From NCBI GenBank assembly GCA_027627225.1, contig CM051034.1, positions 12,182,261 to 12,246,260 of the forward strand: a DNA stretch of 64,000 nucleotides, given 5' to 3'. Positions 56,001 to 64,000 of the stretch are shown in pieces; the stretch's first letter is position 1; each line of letters starts with the position of its first letter. Made by a program: the position numbers and the translations under genes. Source of the stretch: Congeria kusceri (taxonomy: Eukaryota > Mollusca > Bivalvia > Myida > Dreissenidae). Under the pieces are notes generated by a model. That model saw nothing but the letters and a program-made list of their open reading frames with translations. It was not told where the DNA came from and did no database searches.

Positions 56001-59000
56001 GATATCGTCCGTATGAGGTTAACTAGAATTTACCGTTTTGTCTAGCACCAACACTGTTTACTACAACACTTGGATATTTGCACAGTTGTTGCTAATGACT
56101 ATTTCCCATCTAGCCTATATCACCCAACCTCACCTTGACCTTGACCTAATTTGGACTTATTGTAACTAGCGTTTGGTTACAGGAGGTGCGCTTAAAATAA
56201 ACTTTATCATTTTCAAACAATAAGCAATTAAAACACTTAAAGTATGCAGACAGCATTTACAAAAATGTACAAGATTCATAGGTTAGTAGCATCATTATAC
56301 TTACCATGAAAATATATTTAAATGAAACAGTTACACAAGATCATAAATATTCTCTGCATTCACTGTACGAAAAATGTGCAAAACGTAGACCACCGCAAAA
56401 ACGATTTTACAGTATATACATTTAATTTGCACTGTACAATTGCATGTGCTTGTAGTAAGTAGAAAGCGTATTCACAAGAAAAAGAACTATGAGCAACATT
56501 TTTGTGTTTAATCAATTATTTACACAGAAAAATGTGAGTTATTTGTTTGCTGTAGATTTGTAGTTTAACACAACCATACTTTTCTTATGTTTACGGACAC
56601 CTAAAATACATATATTGAGTATATAGGCATTATCGCTGTACATAGCCAGGTATGCAATGAAGTTGTAAAGATTTGCATGATTGAGGCATTGTTATGTTAT
56701 GAATATGATTACTATTATGACTGCATTTGTCATTTTTGAATGAGTGAGAGAAAAAATTAAACGAAAAAAAAACATTATCTAAGTTTCTTGAAATGTTTTC
56801 AATATTATGTTTTCTGTCGAAAATTCAGACACTGAACAAAACAAATACAAATAAAAATCTGAAAACAGGTAACATATAGTTTTTGCCTCCACTCTAGGTA
56901 TACTAGATTGCTAGATTCAGTACCAGCTTCACCAGAATACTATCAAGTTGTTTAAATGAGATTTTAACCCACAGTACAGGTGTACTATTTTCTTCAGATG
57001 GGGCAGTGTGTAAAGTTCATGTCTTGCAATAGTCCTTGTAGTTCAAACTAATAAATAGTATTCTTGTAGGTTGCTGTATTGAAGATCCTTAATAAACATT
57101 TGATTATTTATTGAAATAAAGAAAGAACACTAGAATATGATCCCCACTTAGGCCAACAATAAGGGAATGTGTTTTCTCATTGAAATGGACCGTCTCTGGC
57201 CTGTACACGCCATCAGTCTGTGTCGCTATAATGTTAACATCTTCATTATTGCCATCCACGAGAATAATCTCAGAGCTCTTGCAACAGCTTACAAAGATGT
57301 GGCCCGAGTAAGTGAGGCTTATACCAGTTGGAAATTCAAGTCCAGAATGGCATATCCTGTGCACCAGTTGTTCTCCTTTTAGGTCGATGATGCATATGGC
57401 ATTGTTTTTATAATCGGTTACAAACATTTGATTGATGTCTTTGCTTATTGTGAATCTTTGCACAGTGGGAAAGTGGTTGTTCTCCACTCTGTTTTGATAA
57501 ACGATGGCGGCAAGCTGTCCAGAGAGTTTGTATTTAAACACAGTATCAAATGATACAATGTAGAGAAAGTCATTATGACTTTCAATGGCACTGCACTTGT
57601 GGTTCAGTTTGAACAGCCTGTCGGCCTTTAGGGTATTGTTTTGTACAGTAATGAAATGTACTTCGTGTCTGTCGCGAGTGTCACAGACTGTTATTGCAAC
57701 AGTGCTATCTGTTAATGTACAAACGTCTAATGGCCAATCTGGCAATGTTAACTGAGACACAAATTTGAAAGCACTGTCCAGCAGTTTCACTTTGCAATTC
57801 ATGGAGTCTATGAGTATAACAGAATCGTCAGGAAGTTGTGTAATGCCTGTAACCGCACATGTCATCTCATCCTTTTGCAGCATTGAGCTTGATTTGATAC
57901 TGAAGAACCTCCGGTCCCTAATCTGGACAGTTGATCTATTCTGTGTATCTGTTCTTGTGGGACTGGATACAACAGGTCCTAATGGGTTGACGAGTTGAGA
58001 GTGTTGGGTACGATGAAGTTTCGTGGATTTTGAATCCCTGAAAAATTGGTTACTACAAATTATAAACTAGGTATGGTAGATTTAATATACAAGAAATATA
58101 GTTTACTGTATGAATACCGGTATAGTAATTTAAACTTGGAACATATCCCCGGAACGTGTAGTTGAGCATCTCTTTAATTGCTTGATGATTTCTGAAAATA
58201 ATAGCTTGTTACTTTGCTAGCAATATTAAGCCATTAACAGTTTGCGATTTTTAGCTCGACTATTCGAAGATGAGCTTTCCTACTACCCCCGGCGTCAGCG
58301 GCGTCCTCGGTGTATGCATCCATGTCTAAATTTGGTTAAAGTTTTTATTCTAAAGTCTTGTAACTTCAAAACTACATAAGTTATTCACTTAAACTTCAGT
58401 ATCAAGGGCAACATTTCGTAAAACTCTGTTTTGTATTTTTACAGAGTTATGCCCCTTTTTCACATAGATTTTCTGGTTAAAGTTTATATACAAAAGTTAA
58501 AGTTTATATTCAAAAGTTTTGTAACTTCAAAACTACATAAGTTATTCACTTGAAACTTGGAACTAACCTTTGTCATCAACTCCAGTGTCAGGGGCAACAT
58601 TCCCCATAACTCTGTTTTGTATTTTGACAGATTTATGCCCCTAAATCACTTAGAATTTCTGGTTAAAGTTTATATTCAAAAGTTTTGTAACTTCATAACT
58701 ACATAAGTTATTCACTTGAAACTTGGAACTAACCTTTGTCATCAACTCCAGTATCAAGGGCAACATTCCCCATGACTCTGTTTTTTATTTGACAGAGTAA
58801 TGCCCCTTTTATCCTATAAATTTTGTGGTTAAAGTTAATATTCAAAAGTTTTGTAACTTCAATACTACACAATTATTCACTTCAAACTTGGAATATACCT
58901 TTGTCATTAACTCCAGTATCAGGATGAATATTCCCCATAACTCTATTTTGTATTTTGATAGAGTTATGTCCGTTTTTCACATAGATTTTCTGTTTAAAGT

Positions 59001-62000
59001 TTATATTCAAAAGTTTTTTAACTTCAAAACTACATAAGTTATTCACTTGAAACTTGGAACTAACCTTTATCATCAACTCTAGTATTTTGACAGAGTTATG
59101 CCCCCTTTTCACTTAGATTTTCTGTTTAAAGTTCATATTCAAAAGTTTGGTAACTTCAAAACTATATATGTTATTCACTTGAAACTTGGAACTAACCTAT
59201 GTCATCAACTCTAGTATCATGGGCAACATTACCCATAACACTGTTTTGTATTATGACAGAGTTATACCCCTTTTTCACTTAGATTTTCTGGTTAAAGTTC
59301 ATATTCAAAAGTTTTGTTACTTCAAAACTACATACGTTATTCATTTTAAACTTGGAACTAACCTTGGTCATCAACTCCAGTATCAAGGGCAACATTCCCC
59401 ATAACTCTGTTTTGTATTTGACAGAGCTATGCCCCTTTTTCACATAGATTTTCTGGTTAAAGTTAATATTCAAAAAGTTTTGTAACTTCAATACTACAAT
59501 AGCTATTCACTTGAAACTTGGAATATACCTTTGTCATCAACTCCAGTATCAGGATGAACATTCCCCATAACTCTATTTTGTATTTTGATAGAGTAATGTC
59601 CCTTTTTCACATAGATTTTATTTTTAAAGTTTATATTCAAAAGTTTTGTAACTTCAAAACTACATAAGTTATTCACTTGAAACTTGGAACTGATCTTTAT
59701 CATCAACTCTAGTACCAGGGGCAAAATTACCCATAACTATGTTTTGTATTTTGACAGAGTTATGCCCCCTTTTCACTTAGATTTTCTGGTTAAAGTTTAT
59801 ATTCAAAAGTTTGGTAACTTCAAAACTGCATAAGTTATTCACTTGAAATGTGGAACTAACCTTTATCATCAACTCTAGTATCAGGGGCAAAATTACCCAT
59901 AACTATGTTTTGTATTTTGTCAGAGTTATGCCCCTTTTTCACTTAGATTTTCTGGTTAAAGTTTATATTCAACAGTTTTGTTACTTCAAAACTACGTAAG
60001 TTATTCACCTGAAACTTGGAACTAACCTTTGTCATCAACTCTAGTATCAGGGGCAACATTACCCATAACTCTGTTTTGTATTTTGACAGAGTTAGCCCAC
60101 TTTTTACACAGACTTTGTGGTTAAAGTTTTTGTTCCAAAAATTTATAAACTATACAAGGCTGCACTTAAAAATATTGTATTTTAACAAATGTTTGCCCCT
60201 TTCACTATCCAAAATATGATCCAACTGAAATACTTCGAATAGTCGAGCGCGCTGTCCTCTGACAGCTCTTGTTATATGATACTTTGACATATAAAAAAGT
60301 AATTACTGTGTTTGAAATACATTTATTACATATTTTAATGTATCTATTTGACGTAGAATTAAAAATTGTTTATCTGTGGGTAGAAACTTTTCTGAGGTAA
60401 TAAAAACAGATCAAATTACCATATATTCCATAATAGATGCCCCTGGGGTCTTTACATTTCCCAGAGGGGGCATTTAATATAAGTACATTTTTTAGTGTTT
60501 TGTCATAATGTCAGTTTATGAAAATATTATTATATGACTGTGTAGCTCATTGTAATTATATTTCTTTCAAAAAGATTTACAAAAGCAGGAAATCTGCATG
60601 CATTTGCATTGAGTGATTAACAAACAGTCAGGGCATTAATTTGCATGGAGGTTTGGGTGTTATTATAAACAAGGGGTGGTGGCATTTATTAGGGAATATA
60701 CGGTATTGAACACTGACACAATGGTGTCATGTAACATGCAACAGTATATAAATATTTAATTCCTTGAGGGTGACAGTGCATTTTGTCAACCCGAGGCAAC
60801 ACTGTTTGTCGAGGGTTAACGAGACGCAGTGTCACCCTCAAGGAAGTCAATATTTATTTTATTATACCGAACAATCCAGTATCATTTGCGTACCGGGCGA
60901 CATAGCGGAAGCGGGGGACATTGCCGGGCGACATATCAAATTGTTGCCCGCTGCAGTTTATATGCATTATATAGAGAAATAATCAAGTGAGGTATAATAA
61001 AGTAAATTATATGGCACCAAATACAATACATGGTAAGTTTCGGGCAACACATATTTTTCATGAATATAGCCTTATGATCAGCATAAATGTGCAGTATCAA
61101 GCGGCACAAGCCACAAAGTATTCTGTTTCATTATAAAATAGATCACTAGTGAGTTTATATGCATGCCAACTTAATTTGATATCAAACTCGGACATTGACA
61201 CAACAATAATTATTTTTGTAAGGCATCAAAGACCTATCTGACAAGCAATGTGGCCCAGAAATTTATTGATAGCTGTTGTTCAAATTTTATTAGTCAATAG
61301 CAAATACGAAGAAGTAACATTTGCAAGTGCTTAAGTTGGTTTTGTTTTAGAATAACTGTTTGATTCACAAGCCTTTTTGAATTAATGTCTTGATTTTGCC
61401 ATTGTTTAGACATCTTCAGTCAAATATCTCAGCATTAAAAGACAACAGTAGCGTTGGACAGGGTAATCTGATGTTAAATGGTAAAATGATTTAACATTCT
61501 ACAATAAATATGTACAAATATTTATATCTATAACTACGTTGTATTTTCCATGAAATTTTTTATGATTGCCCCTTTAATACTTGGAATAAATAAAGGATCA
61601 ACATTGATTCATGTCCACTGAAGCAATGTGCTACTCGTTAAATCAGGTTTCAAGTTGTCTCAAAATTTATACTAATCAGTTACCTTCATTATCTATAATA
61701 ATGTTCATGTGTGTCTCGTCGATATTTTACAATAATTCTTTCCCAATAGTTCAATCTGTGTATTGTGCTGAAATATATTAAAGGTTAACACATGAAGCCT
61801 TGATAATGTTGATTGGGTGCAATGCAAATCTGTAAGCTTTAAAGTTCTATTTAGACTGAATTTAATTAAGGTATAGCTTGTTCAAGTTAATTTATTAAAT
61901 CCTGTCTCTGTATACAGAATAGGAAAGTTTATATGTGGTAAGCTGTGAATATTTACTTTTGTTCAGAAAGTTTTGGAATCAGGACTTTTTGGCCCCAACA

Positions 62001-63787
62001 CTTTGTGACCCTTACTTGGGAAATAAGTACACATTTCAGCTAATAAAGTTTGAAATTGAAAACTTTTATAGTCACAAGATCTTCGAAGACTTAATCTTTG
62101 TTGCAAAAAATTTATTTAACCTCATGAATTGTTACTCAAAGTTCAAAGCTGACAACCATCCAGCTTAACATGAAATATAAATTTAGTACTTATTGTTTTG
62201 ACTAAGAAAACCAACAACAAACAAACCTGTGAATATCATCCAGTTCAAATTTATTTGCTGTAGACTGCAATCGGCTTTCAACCACATTAGTACTCGGTCC
62301 ACTGCTAGTGCTTGGTGCAGAACCCATCTTGTACTGTTGGATGGCTTAAGTCTCAGTTATGATAATACAGCTAAATCTTTGCCAACTTTTATTATCTTCC
62401 AATCCTGTTTTAGCATTTTTAACTATAGTGAAATAACTTTCCCAAACATTTTAAATGTTCCCTTCCTTTAGGTTTAAACACATCCTGAAATTATATTTCA
62501 GCCTTTTATAATGATTTCATTGTTATGTTATTGTCATTTCATTGTTATTATATAGCATGTTAATGCTGGTTATGGCGTCAATAATCTGGGACAAAAGCAG
62601 AGAATGCATAAGATTTAACTAAATAATGTTATTTACTCTCATTGATTATTCTGACATAACAGTCAGTGTGACTTAACACTATATCAAATGTTAAAGCTTC
62701 ATGCAAGGTGAATACATGTATACATATATACGTTGAGGTTTAATATGTTTAAGTTAAGGTTTGCTTATCAAATATTTCTCATGGCAATCTGCTATAGAGC
62801 TTCAAAAGAATGTTATTTGTTTACTTTGTTTAAAGTAATGAAATAATAATTATAGCCATGAACGATTTGCAAAACGAACACATTAATTAATTGGTCAACT
62901 TATGTAACATACCAGTAATTGTGAAAGTTTGTGAAAGTTTCTGAAGACCGGATATTAAACGTACTTTAACTGAACGTTTGAAGTATAAAATATTCAATTC
63001 CCAGTTCTTACCAATTTCATTTGCTTTACTTTTGTGTTATGGTAATTTACTAGCTGTATTTCTCCTGGTGTATCCATATTGGCTTATACTTTTATTGTTA
63101 CATTGTTCAAAAATTATTATAAATCTCCAACTGACAAGACACAGAGTAACAATTTCTAGACATGATTTTGTCCATATACAACCAGAGAAACACACATTTA
63201 GGTTTGTTCTTACACATTTTGTTTTAAAGTGGACAGTAGTTTCAACTGTGCACACACCAACTTGAATTATGCACATTGGCTAAAAGTGCTCTCTTTTGCC
63301 TAAAGATCGATCATTGACTTAAAAAGCACACTTCAGTTTAAAATGTAAACATTTGCTTTAAGTGTGAACATTTGCTAAAAGTTTGGTCATTGGTTTGAAG
63401 TGTACACTTCATCTTAAAGTGTGACCATTGGCTTCAACTGTATAGATTGGCTTAGTGTGTAGATTGGTGTTAGATCGACTTAAAGTAGGCTTTAAGGCTT
63501 AAAATTGTGTATATTCATTGCACATTGGCTTAAAGAACGTGTATCCACTTAAATCAGTTGAAGTCTTGGCTTAAAGTGCATGTCAGCTTGAAGTGTGGAT
63601 TGAATTTTACCTAAATCAGTGGTTACCAGTAGTAAACTACCAGCTGTAGCTGTATTAAAGGGTCAATTTTATCTCAGATGATTGTTTCACAGGTAACCAT
63701 AGCTGCAGACCCAATGCAGAAATAGAGTTTAACAAGCAGAACCATGTGTTGTCGCTGGTGGCTGTGGAGGAGATCTCCCCTGAACAG
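50038..63787 (+). CDS. SMYD5: SET and MYND domain protein 5 (lysine methyltransferase), 3' end beyond window
   Basis: Nine coding exons seen: 50038-50076, 50595-50843, 51269-51460, 52557-52661, 54282-54344, 54816-54886, 55399-55505, 55742-55798, 63693-63787, all in phase; 326 residues of an expected ~420. SMYD5 methylates lysines on histones and ribosomal protein eL40 in vertebrates. The SET N-terminal motif GRGLYSK begins at residue 14. The MYND zinc ligands are Cys51/54, Cys92/95, Cys100/104 and His113/Cys117, with the long insert between the first pairs typical of SMYD5. WLTPEGFRSMFALMGTNQQG and LNCEGVGLYRMQ are family marks, and the SAM-binding NHSC motif is residues 296-299 in exon 9. 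The catalytic Tyr region and post-SET cysteines are expected past 64000. Intron 8 (7.9 kb) holds an antisense gene. Confidence 0.92.
51081..51180 (+). repeat. 50-bp tandem duplication, SMYD5 intron 2
   Basis: Two copies of a 50-base unit beginning AGGTAATAAAATGAAATATG. Confidence 0.8.
51490..52550. other. SMYD5 intron 3, no feature seen
   Basis: AT-rich intron without recognised repeat or gene. Confidence 0.4.
52925..53036 (+). repeat. ~45-bp tandem repeat, three copies, SMYD5 intron 4
   Basis: TCTGAACCAGATTATGTTGG and close variants recur three times just before the 47-bp minisatellite. Confidence 0.65.
53059..54236 (+). repeat. 47-bp minisatellite, about 25 copies, SMYD5 intron 4
   Basis: The unit (TGATGACTGGTTATGGTGAA, then CAATGTAAGGTGTTTTGCTA and TATCTCA) repeats about 25 times with only single-base changes and 1-bp indels. 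It ends about 45 bases before the exon-5 acceptor. There are no unique spacers, so it is a satellite, not a CRISPR-like array. Confidence 0.95.
55175..55303. mobile_element. Short MITE in SMYD5 intron 6
   Basis: About 129 bp with inverted ends GTGGGAAAACCGGAC and GTCTGGTTTTCCCAC and the internal near-palindrome CTGTGCAGACTGCACAGG. A partial copy lies at 55573-55626. Confidence 0.65.
55573..55626. mobile_element. Partial copy of the 55175 MITE, SMYD5 intron 7
   Basis: Shares GGCGTGTCGTGGGAAAA and AAAGTGTCGTCC with the complement of 55175-55303; truncated. Confidence 0.5.
55940..57095. other. SMYD5 intron 8, left part
   Basis: Contains TATGCCCCCGGCATCTTGGAGGCATAT at 55945-55971, which looks like the start of another dispersed element; otherwise AT-rich without features. 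Confidence 0.35.
57104..62327 (-). CDS. NHL/beta-propeller-like protein nested antisense in SMYD5 intron 8
   Basis: Two coding exons on the minus strand: 62227-62327 (start codon at 62327, strong context, in-frame stop 21 bases upstream) and 57104-58037. The donor AG|GTTTGT and acceptor TTTTTCAG|GG keep the frame (DDIHR|DSKS), giving 344 aa. Residues 1-85 are Ser/Thr-rich and look disordered. From about residue 86 there are repeated blade-like segments such as TGITQLPDDSVILIDSMNCK, INQMFVTDYKNNAICIIDLK and FPTGISLTYSGHIFVSCCKS, typical of the NHL-type propellers that end molluscan TRIM proteins. No RING, B-box or coiled coil was seen. It may be a TRIM-derived gene that lost its N-terminal domains, or further exons exist. 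AATAAA overlaps the last codons. Partner unknown. The single-exon propeller is certain; the junction to exon 1 is likely. Confidence 0.7.
58252..60271. mobile_element. Pearl/Helentron-like element with about eleven ~165-bp cores (copy 2)
   Basis: Same family as 15050-16391, longer. The left end CTCGACTATTCGAAG and right end CTTCGAATAGTCGAG are perfect 15-base inverse copies. The right end continues GCGCGCTGTCCTCTGACAGC with the 16-base hairpin at 60251-60266. The interior repeats a core with AACTCCAGTATCAAGGGCAA, AGAGTTATGCCCCTTTTTCA and GGTTAAAGTTTATATTCAAA. It lies inside the intron of the nested propeller gene, itself inside SMYD5 intron 8. Confidence 0.8.
60760..60845. repeat. 86-bp imperfect palindrome
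   Basis: Outer arms TTCCTTGAGGGTGACA and TGTCACCCTCAAGGAA are perfect complements; an inner pair (GTCAACCCGAGGC against a GTCGAGGGTTAAC-type arm) continues the stem. The AT-rich flanks AATATTT are also inverse. It could be a tiny MITE or a hairpin-forming element. Confidence 0.7.
60860..62220. other. Intron of the nested propeller gene, right part
   Basis: AT-rich sequence without recognised gene or repeat. Confidence 0.35.
63262..63600. repeat. Degenerate short tandem repeat (CTTAAAGTGT...)
   Basis: Variants of GGCTTAAAGTGTGAACATT recur every 20-25 bases, strongly diverged, in the last part of SMYD5 intron 8. Confidence 0.5.
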
Positions 63788-64000
63788 GTACCTGAAGTTA
63801 CGGATATGGAAAAGTCATGGAAAATGGGATTTGTCTGGAAAAATCATGGAATCTTGATAATTTGGATTTTATCATGGAAAAATCATAGATTTTTCAAAAA
63901 TTGTCATGGAAATGTTGAAAAGTATCCTTCAGTTTGCCTGTAAGTGCATAAAATGATATAATTCATTAAAATATAATTTAAAACAAAATTCAAGAGAGTA

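Noticed and set aside
57765..57998. Plus-strand 77-codon frame
   Set aside because: It is the shadow of the minus-strand propeller exon, whose frame carries the recognisable blade motifs.
62978..63265. 95-codon frame with a hydrophobic segment, possible membrane protein
   Set aside because: AT-rich codons alone give the Leu/Ile-rich stretch; no splice context or family similarity, and it lies within SMYD5 intron 8.

Overview
The window reads as nuclear DNA of an invertebrate, most likely a bivalve mollusc. It is AT-rich, its genes have many short exons with GT-AG introns, and it is crowded with tRNA-derived SINEs, MITEs, LINE and Ty3-like remnants and minisatellites. Particularly bivalve-like are two elements made of ~165-bp tandem cores between short terminal inverted repeats, resembling the pearl/Helentron-type elements known from oysters and other bivalves. 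The species cannot be fixed from sequence alone. Nothing bacterial or viral was recognised apart from degraded retroelements.

Five protein-coding genes can be reconstructed exon by exon, with reading frame kept across every junction. (1) A short secreted peptidoglycan recognition protein (PGRP, + strand): signal-peptide exon at 5373-5409, amidase domain at 23714-24680, with an 18.3-kb first intron full of transposons. (2) DENND10 (FAM45), - strand, eight coding exons, 35220 down to 29190, 349 aa. (3) HAUS8, the microtubule-binding augmin subunit, + strand, sixteen coding exons, 35315-47592, 728 aa. (4) SMYD5, + strand, 50038 to beyond the window end, nine coding exons seen, 326 residues. (5) A two-exon NHL/beta-propeller-like gene on the - strand (62327 to 57104, 344 aa) lying wholly inside SMYD5 intron 8.

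Layout: 1-5100, no gene recognised; 5.1-24.9 kb, PGRP and its repeat-filled intron (rearranged LINE, a ~3.9-kb region bounded by inverted repeats, a pearl-like element, a broken Ty3-like retroelement and a GT microsatellite); 25.1-28.3 kb, a nest of degenerate minisatellites with a foldback hAT-like element at its centre; 29.2-47.6 kb, the divergent DENND10/HAUS8 pair, whose start codons are only 94 bp apart; 50.0-64.0 kb, SMYD5 with its nested antisense gene and a second, longer pearl-like element.

The genes do not form one pathway. They cover innate immunity (PGRP), endosomal trafficking (DENND10), spindle assembly (HAUS8) and lysine methylation (SMYD5). The most striking local signal is that two HAUS8 introns carry tandem repeats that include the 5' splice site: 13 copies of a 43-bp unit with the exon-12 donor, and three copies of a 57-bp unit with the exon-4 donor.
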